Positions 1 to 12,122 of a stretch of DNA of 64,000 bases are shown in pieces (within the stretch, counting starts at the first letter, position 1; every line of letters starts with the position of its first letter). A program made the translations under genes and the position numbers. The notes below the pieces were generated by a model. That model was not told where the DNA came from and searched no databases. It worked only from the letters and a program-made list of their open reading frames with translations. Source of the stretch: Petrolisthes cinctipes (lineage: Eukaryota > Arthropoda > Malacostraca > Decapoda > Porcellanidae); assembly GCA_033782935.1 (NCBI GenBank), contig JAWQEG010000723.1:310001-374000 (forward strand). The letters run 5' to 3'.

Positions 1-820
1 GCACTGAGTAGGCATGTACAGATCGCTTCTGGGATCCCAAAATATCGAATTTTCGGGTGTTTTGAGCCTGAATTTGAGATATAAACGAGTATCGAAGAAG
101 CATACACATATTGACTTTGGGCACCAAAAATATCGATTTTCAGCATGTTTTGAGCCTGAATTATGAAAATACTCTAACACGAAGTAGGCATGTACAGATT
201 GCTTCAGGGACCCCTAAATATCGAATTTTCGGGTGTTTTGAGCCTGAATTTGAGATATAAAAGGGTACCGAAGATACATGCACATATTGACTTCGGGCAT
301 CTAAAATATCGATTTTCAGCATGTTTTGGGCATGTATTTTGAAAATACTCTAACACGGAGTAGGCATGTACAGATCGCTTCTGGGACCCCTAAATATCGA
401 ATTTTCGGATGTTTTGGGACTAAATTTGAGGTATCGACTTTTTGGCACCTAAAAGAGCGATTTTTAGCATGTTTTTAGCCTATATTTTGAAAATATTCTA
501 GCACTTAGTAGGCATGTACAGATTGCTTCTGGGACCCCAAAATATTGAATTTTCGGGTGTTTTGAGCCTGAATTTGAGATATAAACGAGTATAGAAGATG
601 CATGCACATATCGACTTTTGGACACCTAAAATATCGATTTTGAGCATGTTTTGAGCCTATATTTTGAAAACATTCTAGCTCTGAGTAGGCATGTACAGAT
701 CGCTTCTGGGACCCAAAAATATCGAATTTTCAGGTGTTTAGGGCCAGAATTTGAGATATAAACGGGTACAGAAGATGCATGCACATATCGACTTTTCGGC
801 ACCAAAAAGATCGATTTTCA
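1..820 (+). repeat. Segmental duplicate, copy 1 (offset 4,361 bp)
   Basis: This segment shares rare variants with 4362-5181, including CTGGGATCCCAAAATATCG, GAGTATCGAAGAAGCATAC, GAATTATGAAAATACTC, AACACGAAGTAGG and GACTAAATTTGAGGTATCG, in the same order and spacing. The match decays near 820, where one copy has CAGCATG and the other CAGTATG. The copy probably extends left of the window. Confidence 0.88.
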
Positions 821-3800
821 GCATGTTTTTGGCCTGTATTTTGAAAATACACTAACACGGAGTAGGCATGTACCGATCGCTTCTGGGACCCCTAAATATC
901 GAAGCTTCGGGTGTTTTGGAACTGAATTTGAGATATCGACTTTTTGGCACCTAAAATATCGATTTTTAGCATGTTTTTAGCCTATATTTTGAAAATATTC
1001 TAGCACGGAGTAGGCATGTACAGATCGCTTCTGGGACCCCAAAATATCGAATTTTCGGGTGTTTTGAGCTTGAATTTGAGATATAAACGAGTACAGAAGA
1101 TGCATGCACATATCGACTGTTGGGCACCTAAAATATCGATTTTGAGCATGTTTTGAGCCTATATTTTGAAAACATTCTAGCTCTGAGTAGGCATGTACAG
1201 ATCGCTTCTGGGACCCCAAAATATCGAATTTTCGGGTGTTTAGGGCCAGAATTTGAGATATAAACGGGTACAGAAGATGCATGCACATATCGACTTTTCG
1301 GCACCTAAAAGATCGATTTTCAGTATGTTTTTGGCCTTTATTTTGAAAATACTCTAACACGGAGTAGGCATGTACAAATCCCTTATTGGACCCCTAAATA
1401 TCGAATTTTCGGGTGTTTTGGGACTGAATTTGAGATGTCGACTTTTTGGCACCTAAAAGATCGATTTTTAGCATGTTTTTAGCCTATATTTTGAAAATAT
1501 TCTAGCACTGAGTAGGCATGTACAGATTGCTTCTGGGACCCCAAAATATTGAATTTTCGGGTGTTTTGAGCCTGAATTTGAGATATAAAAGGGTACCGAA
1601 GATACATGCACATATTGACTTTGGGCATCTAAAATATCGATTTTCAGCATGTTTTGGGCATGTATTTTGAAAATACTCTAACACGGAGTAGGCATGTACA
1701 TATCGCTTCTGGGACCCCAAAATATAGAATTTTCGGGTGTTTTGGGCCTGAATTTAATATATCGCCTTTTCGCACCTTAAATATCGATTTTTAGCATGTT
1801 TTGAGCCTATATTTTGAAAATATTCTAGCACTGAGTAGGCATGTACAGATCGCTTCTGGGACCCCAAAATATCGAATTTTCGGGTGTTTTGAGCCTGAAT
1901 TTGAGATATAAACGAATACAGAAGATGCATGCACATATCGACTTTTGGGCACCTAAAATATCGATTTTGAGCATGTTTTGAGCCAATATTTTGAAAACAA
2001 TCTAGCACTGAGTAGGCATGTACAGATCGCTTCTGGGACCCCAAAATATCGAATTTTCGGGTGTTTAGGGCCAGAATTTGAGATATAAACGGGTACAGAA
2101 GATCCATGCACATATCGACTTTTGTGCACCTAAAAGATCGATTTTCAGTATGTTTTTGGCCTGCATTTTGAAAATACTCTAACACGGAGTAGGCATGTAC
2201 AGATCCCTTCTGGGACCCCTAAATATCGAATTTTCGGGTGTTTTGGGACTGAATTTGAGATATCGATTTTTTGGCACCTAAAATGTCGATTTTTAGTATG
2301 TTTTTAGCCTATATTTTGAAAAAATTCTAGCACTGAGTAGGCATGTACAGATCACTTCTGGGACCCCAAAATATCGAATTTTCGGGTGTTTCGAGCCTGA
2401 ATTTTAGATATAAACGAGTATAGAAGATGCATACACATATTGACTTTGGGCACCAAAAATATCGATTTTCAGCATGTTTTGGGCCTGAATTTTGAAAATA
2501 CACTAACACGGAGTAGGCATGTACCGATCGCTTCAGGGACCCCTAAATATCGAAGCTTTGGGTGTTTTGGAACTGAATTTGAGATATCGACTTTTTGGCA
2601 CCTAAAATATCGATTTTTAGCATGTTTTTAGCCTATATTTTGAAAATATTCTAGCACGGAGTAGGCATGTACAGATCGCTTCTGGGACCCCAAAATATCG
2701 AATTTTCGGGTGTTTTGAGCTTGAATTTGAGATATAAACGAGTACAGAAGATGCATGCACATATCGACTTTTGGGCACCTAAAATATCGATTTTGAGCAT
2801 GTTTTGAGCCTATATTTTGAAAACATTCTAGCTCTGAGTAGGCATGTACAGATCGCTTCTGGGACCCAAAAATATCGAATTTTCGGGTGTTTAGGGCCAG
2901 AATTTGAGATATAAACGGGTACAGAAGATGCATGCACATATCGACTTTTCAGCACCTAAAAGATCGATTTTCAGTATGTTTTTGGCCTGTATTTTGAAAA
3001 TACTCTAACACGGAGTAGGCATGTACAGATACCTTCTGGGACCCCTAAATATCGAATTTTCGGGTGTTTTGGGACTGAATTTGAGATATCGACTTTTTGG
3101 CACCTAAAAGATCGATTTTTAGCATGTTTTTAGCCTATATTTTGAAAATATTCTAGCACTGAGTAGGCATGTACAGATTGCTTCTGGGACCCCAAAATAT
3201 TGAATTTTCGGGTGTTTTGAGAATGAATTTGAGATATAAACGGGTACAGAAGATACATGCACATATTGACTTTGGGCATCTAAAATATCGATTTTCAGCA
3301 TGTTTTGGGCCTGTATTTTGAAAATACTCTAACACTGAGTAGGCATGTACAGATTGCTTCTGGGACCCCAAAATATCGAATTTTCGGGTGTTTTGAGCCT
3401 GAATTTGAGATATAAACGGGTACTGAAGATGCATGCACATATCGACTTTTGTGCACCTAAAAGATCGATTTTCAGTATGTTTTGAGCATGTATTTTGAAA
3501 ATACTCTAACACGGAGTAGGCATGTACAGATCGCTTCTGGGACCCCTAAATATCGAATTTTCGGGTGTTTTGAGCCTGAATTTGAGATATAAAAGGGTAC
3601 CGAAGATACATGCACATATTGACTTTGGGCATCTAAAATATCGATTTTCAGCATGTTTTGGGCATGTATTTTGAAAATACTCTAACACGGAGTAGGCATG
3701 TACAGATCGCTTCTGGGACCCCTAAATATCGAATTTTCGGGTGTTTTGGGACTGAATTTGAGATATCGACTTTTTGGCACCTAAAAGAGCGATTTTTTAG

Positions 3801-4361
3801 CATGTTTTTAGCCTATATTTTGTAAATATTCTAGCACTTAGTAGGCATGTACAGATTGCTTCTGGGACCCCAAAATATTGAATTTTCGGGTGTTTTGAGC
3901 CTGAATTTGAGATATAAACGAGTACAGAAGATGCATGCACATATCGACTTTTGGGCACCTAAAATATCGATTTTGAGCATGTTTTGAGCCTATATTTTGA
4001 AAACATTCTAGCTCGGAGTAGGCATGTACAGATCGCTTCTGGGACCCAAAAATATCGAATTTTCGTGTGTTTTGAGCCTGAATTTGAGATATAAACGGGT
4101 ACAGAAGATACAAGCACATATTGACTTTGGGCATCTAAAATATCGATTTTCAGCATGTTTTGGGCATGTATTTTGAAAATACTCTAACACGGAGTAGGCA
4201 TGTACAGATCGCTTCTGGGACCCCAAAATATCGAATTCTCGGGTTTTTTGAGCCTGAATTTGAGATATAAACGAGTACAGAAGAGGCATGCACATATCGA
4301 CTTTGGGCACCTAAAATTTCGATTTTGAGCATGTTTTGAGCCTATATTTGAAAACATTCTA

Positions 4362-5181
4362 GCACTGAGTAGGCATGTACAGATCGCTTCTGGGATCCCA
4401 AAATATCGAATTTTCGGGTGTTTTGAGCCTGAATTTGAGATATAAACGAGTATCGAAGAAGCATACACATATTGACTTTGGGCACCAAAAATATCGATTT
4501 TCAGCATGTTTTGAGCCTGAATTATGAAAATACTCTAACACGAAGTAGGCATGTACAGATTGCTTCAGGGACCCCTAAATATCGAATTTTCGGGTGTTTT
4601 GAGCCTGAATTTGAGATATAAAAGGGTACCGAAGATACATGCACATATTGACTTTGGGCATCTAAAATATCGATTTTCAGCATGTTTTGGGCATGTATTT
4701 TGAAAATACTCTAACACGGAGTAGGCATGTACAGATCGCTTCTGGGACCCCTAAATATCGAATTTTCGGATGTTTTGGGACTAAATTTGAGGTATCGACT
4801 TTTTGGCACCTAAAAGAGCGATTTTTAGCATGTTTTTAGCCTATATTTTGAAAATATTCTAGCACTTAGTAGGCATGTACAGATTGCTTCTGGGACCCCA
4901 AAATATTGAATTTTCGGGTGTTTTGAGCCTGAATTTGAGATATAAACGAGTATAGAAGATGCATGCACATATCGACTTTTGGACACCTAAAATATCGATT
5001 TTGAGCATGTTTTGAGCCTATATTTTGAAAACATTCTAGCTCTGAGTAGGCATGTACAGATCGCTTCTGGGACCCAAAAATATCGAATTTTCAGGTGTTT
5101 AGGGCCAGAATTTGAGATATAAACGGGTACAGAAGATGCATGCACATATCGACTTTTCGGCACCAAAAAGATCGATTTTCA
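4362..5181 (+). repeat. Segmental duplicate, copy 2 (offset 4,361 bp)
   Basis: Near-identical to 1-820, with the same run of rare single-base variants. The left junction lies at or before the GCACTGAGTAGG at 4362, since copy 1 is cut by the window start. Between the copies lie about 3.5 kb of ordinary S/L monomers, so this looks like part of a unit of about 4.36 kb or an unequal exchange. Confidence 0.88.
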
Positions 5182-5540
5182 GTATGTTTTTGGCCTGTAT
5201 TTTGAAAATACTCTAACACGGAGTAGGCATGTACAGATCCCTTCTGGGACCCCTAAATATCGAATTTTCGGGTGTTTTGGGCCTGAATTTGAAATATCGC
5301 ATTTACGCATCTAAAATATCGATTTTTAGCATGTTTTGAGCCTATATTTTGAAAATATTCTAGCACTGAGTAGGAATGTACAGATCGATTCTGGGACCCC
5401 AAAATATCGATTTTTCGGGTGTTTTGAGCTTGAATTTGAGATATAAACGAGTACAGAAAATGCATGCACATATCGACTTTTGGGCACCTAAAATATCGAT
5501 TTCGAGCATGTTTTGAGCCTATATTTTGAAAACATTCTAG

Positions 5541-5575
5541 CACTGAGTAGGCTAACACGGAGTAGGCATGTACAG
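5541..5575 (+). repeat. Recombination scar: duplicated monomer junction, box spacing 15 bp
   Basis: Two copies of the phase box begin 15 bp apart (5547 and 5562). A monomer ending in CTAGCACTGAGTAGGC is joined directly to TAACACGGAGTAGGC, so the end of an S-like unit runs into the end of an L-like unit. This is what an out-of-register exchange at the shared GAGTAGGC would leave. Confidence 0.85.
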
Positions 5576-6599
5576 ATCGCTTCTGGGACCCCAAAATATC
5601 GAATTTTCGGGTGTTTTGGGACTGAATTTGAGATGTCGACTTTTTGGCACCTAAAAGATCGATTTTTAGCATGTTTTTAGCCTATATTTTGAAAATATGC
5701 TAGCACTGAGTAGGCATGTACAGATTGCTTCTGGGACCCCAAAATATTGAATTTTCGGGTGTTTTGAGCCTGAATTTGAGATATAAACGGGTACAGAAGA
5801 TACATGCACATATTGACTTTGGGCATCTAAAATATCGATTTTCAGCATGTTTTGGGCCAATATTTTGAAAACATTCTAGCTCTGAGTAGGCATGTACAGA
5901 TCGCTTCTGGGACCCAAAAATATCGAATTTTCGGGTGTTTAGGGCCAGAATTTGAGATATAAACGGGTACAGAAGATGCATGCACATATCGACTTTCCGG
6001 CACCTAAAAGATCGATTTTTAGCATGTTTTTAGCCTATATTTTGAAAATATTCTAGCACTGAGTAGGCATGTACAGATTGCTTCTGGGACCCCAAAATAT
6101 CGAATTTTCGGGTGTTTTGAGCCTGAATTTGAGATATAAACTGGTACTGAAGATGCATGCACATATCGACTTTTGTGCACCTAAAAGATCGATTTTCAGG
6201 ATGTTTTTGGCATGTATTTTGAAAATACTTTAACACGGAGTAGGCATGTACAGATCGCTTCTGGGACCCCTAAATATCGAATTTTCGGGTGTTTTGGGAC
6301 TGAATTTGAGATATCGACTTTTTGGCACCTAAAAGATCGATTTTTAGCATGTTTCTAGCCTATATTTTGAAAATATTCTAGCACTGAGTAGGCATGTACA
6401 GATTGCTTCTGGGACCCCAAAATATTGAATTTTCGGGTGTTTTGAGTAAGAATTTGAGATATAAACGGGTACAGAAGATACATGAACATATTGACTTTGG
6501 GCATCTAAAATATCGAATTTCAGCATGTTTTGGGCCTGTATTTTGAAAATACTCTAACACGGAGTAGGCATGTAGAGATCGCTTCTGGGACCCCAAAAT

Positions 6600-8131
6600 A
6601 TCGAATTTTCGGGTGTTTTGAGCCTGAATTTGAGATATAAACGGGTACAGAAGATACAAGCACATATTGACTTTGGGCATCTAAAATATCGATTTTCAGC
6701 ATGTTTTCGGCATGTATTTTGAAAATACTCTAACACGGAGTAGGCATGTACAGATCGCTTCAGGGACCCCAAAATATCGAATTCTCGGGTTTTTTGAGCC
6801 TGAATTTGAGATATAAACGAGTATAGAAGATGTATACACATATTGACTTTGGGCACCAAAAATATCGATTTTCAGCATGTTTTGGGCCTGAATTATGAAA
6901 ATACTCTAACACGAAGTAGGCATGTACAGATCGCTTCTGGGACCCCAAAATATCGAATTTTCGGGTGTTTAGGGCCAGAATTTGAGATATAAACGGGTAC
7001 AGAAGATGCATGCACATATCGACTTCTGTGCACCTAAAAGATCTATTTTCAGTATGTTTTTGGCCTGTATTCTGGAAATACTCTAACACGGAGTAGGCAT
7101 GTACAGATCGCTTCTGGGACCCCTAAATATCGAATTTTCGGGTGGTTTGGGACTGAATTTGTGATATCGACTTTTTGGCCCCTAAAACATCGATTTTTAG
7201 CATGTTTTTAGCCTATATTTTGAAAATATTCTAGCACTGAGTAGGCATGTACAGATTGCTTCTGGGACCCCAAAATATTGAATTTTCGGGTGTTTTGAGC
7301 CTGAATTTGATATATAAACGGGTACTGAAGATGCATGCACATATCGACATTTGGGCACCTAAAATATCGATTTTGAGCATGTTTTGAGCTTATATTTTGA
7401 AAACATTCTAGCTCTGAGTAGGCATGTACAGATCGCTTCTGGGACCCAAAAATATCTAATTTTCGGGTGTTTAGGGCCAGAAATTGAGATATAAACGGGT
7501 ACAGAAGATGCATGCACATATCGACTTTTCGGCACCTAAAAGATCGATTTTCAGTATGTTTTTGGCCTGTATTTTGAAAATACTCTAACACGGAGTAGGC
7601 ATGTACAGATCCCTTCTGGGACCCCTAAATATCGAATTTTCGGGTGTTTTGGGACTGAATTTGAGATATCGACTTTTTTGCACCTAAAAGATCGATTTTT
7701 ATCATGTTTTTACCCTATATTTTGAAAATATTCTAGCACTGAGTAGGCATGTACAGATTGCTTCTGGGACCCCAAAATATTGAATTTTCGGGTGTTTTGA
7801 GCCTGAATTTGAGATATAAACGGGTACAGAAGATACATGCACATATAGACTTTGGGCATCTAAAATATCGATTTTCAGCATGTTTTCGGCCTGTATTTTG
7901 AAAATACTCTAACACTGAGTAGGCATGTACAGATTGCTTCTGGGACCCCAAAATATTGAATTTTCGGGTGTTTTGAGCCTGAATTTGAGATATAAACGGG
8001 TACAGAAGATGCATGCACATATCGACTTTTGTGCACCTAAAAGATCGATTTTTAGTATGTTTTGAGCATGTATTTTGAAAATACTCTAACACGGAGTAGG
8101 CATGTACAGATCGCTTCTGGGACCCCTAAAT
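6600..8131 (+). repeat. 1,532-bp tandem duplication, copy 1
   Basis: Copy 1 of a unit repeated at 8132-9663. The unit carries many rare variants found in both copies: GAAGATACAAGCACAT, GAATTCTCGGGTTTTTTG, GACTTCTGTGCACC, TATTCTGGAAATACTC, GTGGTTTGGGACTG, TATTTATCATGTTTTTACCC-type changes and AATATCTAATTTTC. I noticed differences only at a few positions, such as CCTAAAACATCG near 7186 against CCTAAAAGATCG in copy 2. The size fits nine monomers, seven long and two short. Confidence 0.9.
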
Positions 8132-9663
8132 ATCGAATTTTCGGGTGTTTTGAGCCTGAATTTGAGATATAAACGGGTACAGAAGATACAAGCACATATT
8201 GACTTTGGGCATCTAAAATATCGATTTTCAGCATGTTTTCGGCATGTATTTTGAAAATACTCTAACACGGAGTAGGCATGTACAGATCGCTTCAGGGACC
8301 CCAAAATATCGAATTCTCGGGTTTTTTGAGCCTGAATTTGAGATATAAACGAGTATAGAAGATGTATACACATATTGACTTTGGGCACCAAAAATATCGA
8401 TTTTCAGCATGTTTTGGGCCTGAATTATGAAAATACTCTAACACGAAGTAGGCATGTACAGATCGCTTCTGGGACCCCAAAATATCGAATTTTCGGGTGT
8501 TTAGGGCCAGAATTTGAGATATAAACGGGTACAGAAGATGCATGCACATATCGACTTCTGTGCACCTAAAAGATCTATTTTCAGTATGTTTTTGGCCTGT
8601 ATTCTGGAAATACTCTAACACGGAGTAGGCATGTACAGATCGCTTCTGGGACCCCTAAATATCGAATTTTCGGGTGGTTTGGGACTGAATTTGTGATATC
8701 GACTTTTTGGCCCCTAAAAGATCGATTTTTAGCATGTTTTTAGCCTATATTTTGAAAATATTCTAGCACTGAGTAGGCATGTACAGATTGCTTCTGGGAC
8801 CCCAAAATATTGAATTTTCGGGTGTTTTGAGCCTGAATTTGATATATAAACGGGTACTGAAGATGCATGCACATATCGACATTTGGGCACCTAAAATATC
8901 GATTTTGAGCATGTTTTGAGCTTATATTTTGAAAACATTCTAGCTCTGAGTAGGCATGTACAGATCGCTTCTGGGACCCAAAAATATCTAATTTTCGGGT
9001 GTTTAGGGCCAGAAATTGAGATATAAACGGGTACAGAAGATGCATGCACATATCGACTTTTCGGCACCTAAAAGATCGATTTTCAGTATGTTTTTGGCCT
9101 GTATTTTGAAAATACTCTAACACGGAGTAGGCATGTACAGATCCCTTCTGGGACCCCTAAATATCGAATTTTCGGGTGTTTTGGGACTGAATTTGAGATA
9201 TCGACTTTTTGGCACCTAAAAGATCGATTTTTATCATGTTTTTACCCTATATTTTGAAAATATTCTAGCACTGAGTAGGCATGTACAGATTGCTTCTGGG
9301 ACCCCAAAATATTGAATTTTCGGGTGTTTTGAGCCTGAATTTGAGATATAAACGGGTACAGAAGATACATGCACATATAGACTTTGGGCATCTAAAATAT
9401 CGATTTTCAGCATGTTTTCGGCCTGTATTTTGAAAATACTCTAACACTGAGTAGGCATGTACAGATTGCTTCTGGGACCCCAAAATATTGAATTTTCGGG
9501 TGTTTTGAGCCTGAATTTGAGATATAAACGGGTACAGAAGATGCATGCACATATCGACTTTTGTGCACCTAAAAGATCGATTTTTAGTATGTTTTGAGCA
9601 TGTATTTTGAAAATACTCTAACACGGAGTAGGCATGTACAGATCGCTTCTGGGACCCCTAAAT
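8132..9663 (+). repeat. 1,532-bp tandem duplication, copy 2
   Basis: Near-identical to the preceding copy at an offset of exactly 1,532 bp. After about 9680 the sequence switches to TTTTGGGACTGAATTTG, whereas the unit start continues TTTTGAGCCTGAATTTG, which marks the end of the duplicated stretch. The very low divergence suggests one of the youngest events in the window. Confidence 0.9.
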
Positions 9664-10953
9664 ATCGAATTTTCGGGTGTTTTGGGACTGAATTTGAGAT
9701 ATCGACTTTTTGGCACCTAAAAAATCGATTTTTAGCATGTTTTTAGCCTATATTTTGAAAATATTCTAGCACTGAGTAGGCATGTACAGATTGCTTCTGG
9801 GACCCCCAAATATTGAATTTTCGGGTGTTTTGAGCCTGAATTTGAGATATAGACGGGTACAGAAGATACATGCACATATTGACTTTGGGCACCAAAAATA
9901 TCGATTTTCAGCATGTTTTGGGCCTGAATTTTGAAAATACTCTAACACTGAGTATGCATGTACAGATTGCTTCTTGGACCCCAAAATATCGAATTTTCGG
10001 GTGTTTTGAGCCTGAATTTGAGATATAAACGGGTACTGAAGATGCATGCACATATCGACTTTTGTGCACCTAAAAGATCGATTTTCCGTATGTTTTGAGC
10101 ATGTATTTAGAAAATACTCTAACACGGAGTAGGCATGTACAGATCGCTTCTGGGACCCCTAAATATCGAATTTTCGGGTGTTTAGGGCCAGAATTTGAGA
10201 TATAAACGGGTACAGAAGATACATGCACATATCGACTTTTGGGCACCTAAAAGATCGATTTTCAGTATGTTTTTGGCCTGTATTTTGAAAATACTCTAAC
10301 ACGGAGTAGGCATGTACAGATACCTTCTGGGACCTCTAAATATCGAATTTTCGGGTGTTTTGGGACTGAATTTGAGATATCGATTTGTTGGCACCTAAAA
10401 TGTCGATTTTTAGCATGTTTTTAGCATATATTTTAAAAATATTCTAGCACTGTGTAGGCATGTACAGATTGCTTCTGGGACCCCAAAATATTGAATTTTC
10501 GGGTGTTTTGAGCCTGAATTTGAGATATAAACGGGTACAGAAGATACATGCACATATTGACTTTGGGCATCTAAAATATCGATTTTCAGCATGTTTTGGG
10601 CCTGTATTTTGAAAATACTCTAACACTGAGTAGGCATGTACATATTGCTTCTGGGACCCGAAAATATTGAATTTTCGGGTGTTTTGAGCCTGAATTTGAG
10701 ATATAAACGGGTACTGAAGATGCATGCACATATCGACTTTTGTGCACCTAAAAGATCGATTTTCAGTATGTTTTGAGCATGTATTTTGAAAATACTCTAA
10801 CACGGAGTAGGCATGTACAGATCGCTTCTGGGACCCCTAAATATCGAATTTTCGGGTGTTTTGGGACTGAATTTCAGATATCGACTTTTTGGCACCTAAA
10901 AGATCGATTTTTAGCATGTTTTTTGCCTATATTTTGAAAATATTCTAGCACTG

Positions 10954-11445
10954 TACAGATTGCATCTGGGACCCCAAAATATTGAATTTTCGGGTGTTTT
11001 GAGCCTGAATTTGAGATATAAACGGGTACAGAAGATACATGCACATATTGACTTTGGGCACCAAAAATATCGATTTTCGGCATGTTTTGGGCCTGAATTT
11101 TGAAAATACTCTAACACGGAGTAGGCATGTACAGATCGCTTCTGGTACCCCAAAATATCGAATTTTCGGGTGTTTAGGGCCAGAATTTGAGATATAAACG
11201 GGTACAGAAGATGCATGCACATATCGACTTTTGGGCACCTAAGAGATCGATTTTCAGTATGTTTTTGGCCTGTATTTTGAAAATACTCTAACACGGAGTA
11301 GGCATGTACAGATACCTTCTGGGACCTCTAAATATCGAATTTTCGGGTGTTTTGGGACTGAATTTGAGATATCGATTTGTTGGCACCTAAAATGTCGATT
11401 TTTTGCATGTTTTTAGCCTATATTTTAAAAATATTCTAGCACTGT
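10954..11445 (+). repeat. 492-bp composite block, copy 1 (truncated L2 + L1 + S')
   Basis: A 10-bp deletion joins CTAGCACTG to TACAGATTGCATC, removing most of the phase box and leaving a 167-bp L2. The next L1 carries the private CTGGTACCCC (a KpnI site), and the S' that follows has GATACCTTCTGGGACCTC and ends CACTGTGTAGG. All three markers travel together. Confidence 0.88.
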
Positions 11446-11798
11446 GTAGGCATGTACAGATTGCTTCTGGGACCCCAAAATATTGAATTTTCGGGTGTTT
11501 TGAGCCTGAATTTGAGATATAAACGGGTACAGAAGATACATGCACATATTGACTTTGGGCATCTAAAATATCGATTTTCAGCATGTTTTGGGCCTGTATT
11601 TTGAAAATACTCTATCACGGAGTAGGCATGTACAGATTGCTTCTGGGACCCCAAAATATTGAATTTTCGGGTGTTCTGAGCCTGAATTTGAGATATAAAC
11701 GGGTACAGAAGATGCATGCACATATCGACTTTTGTGCACCTAAAAGATCGATTTTCAGTATGTTTTGAGCATGTATTTTGAAAATACTCTAACACGGA

Positions 11799-11946
11799 GT
11801 AGGCATGTACAGATCTCTTCTGGGACCCCTAAATATCGAATTTTCGGGTATTTTGGGACTGAATTTGAGATATCGACTTTTTGGCACCTAAAAGATCGAT
11901 TTTTAGCATGTTTTTAGCCTATATTTTGAAAATATTCTAGCACTGA
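11799..11946 (+). repeat. Type example of the short monomer S (148 bp)
   Basis: This is a representative short unit of the core array. It reads like a long monomer up to GAATTTGAGATAT and then jumps straight to CGACTTTTTGGCACC, so 29 bp corresponding to long-monomer positions 76-104 are absent. Diagnostic features are GGGACCCCTAAATATCG, TTTTGGGACTGAA and the end ATTCTAGCACTGA. Its length is within a base of nucleosome-core DNA (147 bp). Two subfamilies exist in the core: this one, and S' with GATACCTTCTGGGACCTC, GATTTGTTGGCACC and a following CACTGTGTAGG junction. Confidence 0.93.
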
Positions 11947-12122
11947 GTAGGCATGTACAGATTGCTTCTGGGACCCCAAAATATTGAATTTTCGGGTGTT
12001 TTGAGCCTGAATTTGAGATATAAACGGGTACAGAAGATACATGCACATATTGACTTTGGGCACCAAAAATATCGATTTTCAGCATGTTTTGGGCCTGAAT
12101 TTTGAAAATACTCTAACACGGA
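11947..12122 (+). repeat. Type example of the long monomer L2 (176 bp)
   Basis: This long unit usually follows S in the core. It has TpG where L1 commonly has CpG: AGATTGCTTCTGGG, AATATTGAATTTTCGGG and CATATTGACTTTGGGC. One T fewer in the last of these makes it 176 rather than 177 bp. It retains the 29-bp segment missing from S. In most HOR units it ends in AAAATACTCTAACACGGA. Confidence 0.92.

Larger units (their letters stand above)
1..6599 (+). repeat. Irregular S/L satellite region, left part of window
   Basis: Monomer spacings measured here run 176, 176, 148, 177, 177, 148, 177, 177, 148, 176, 147, 177, 177, 148, 176, 148 and so on. It is mostly trimeric but with units missing or added. 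An early relative of the second short flavour (ATATCGCCTTTTCGCACC) occurs near 1759 and another (ATATCGCATTTACGCATC) near 5293. No gene-like sequence is seen. Confidence 0.9.
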
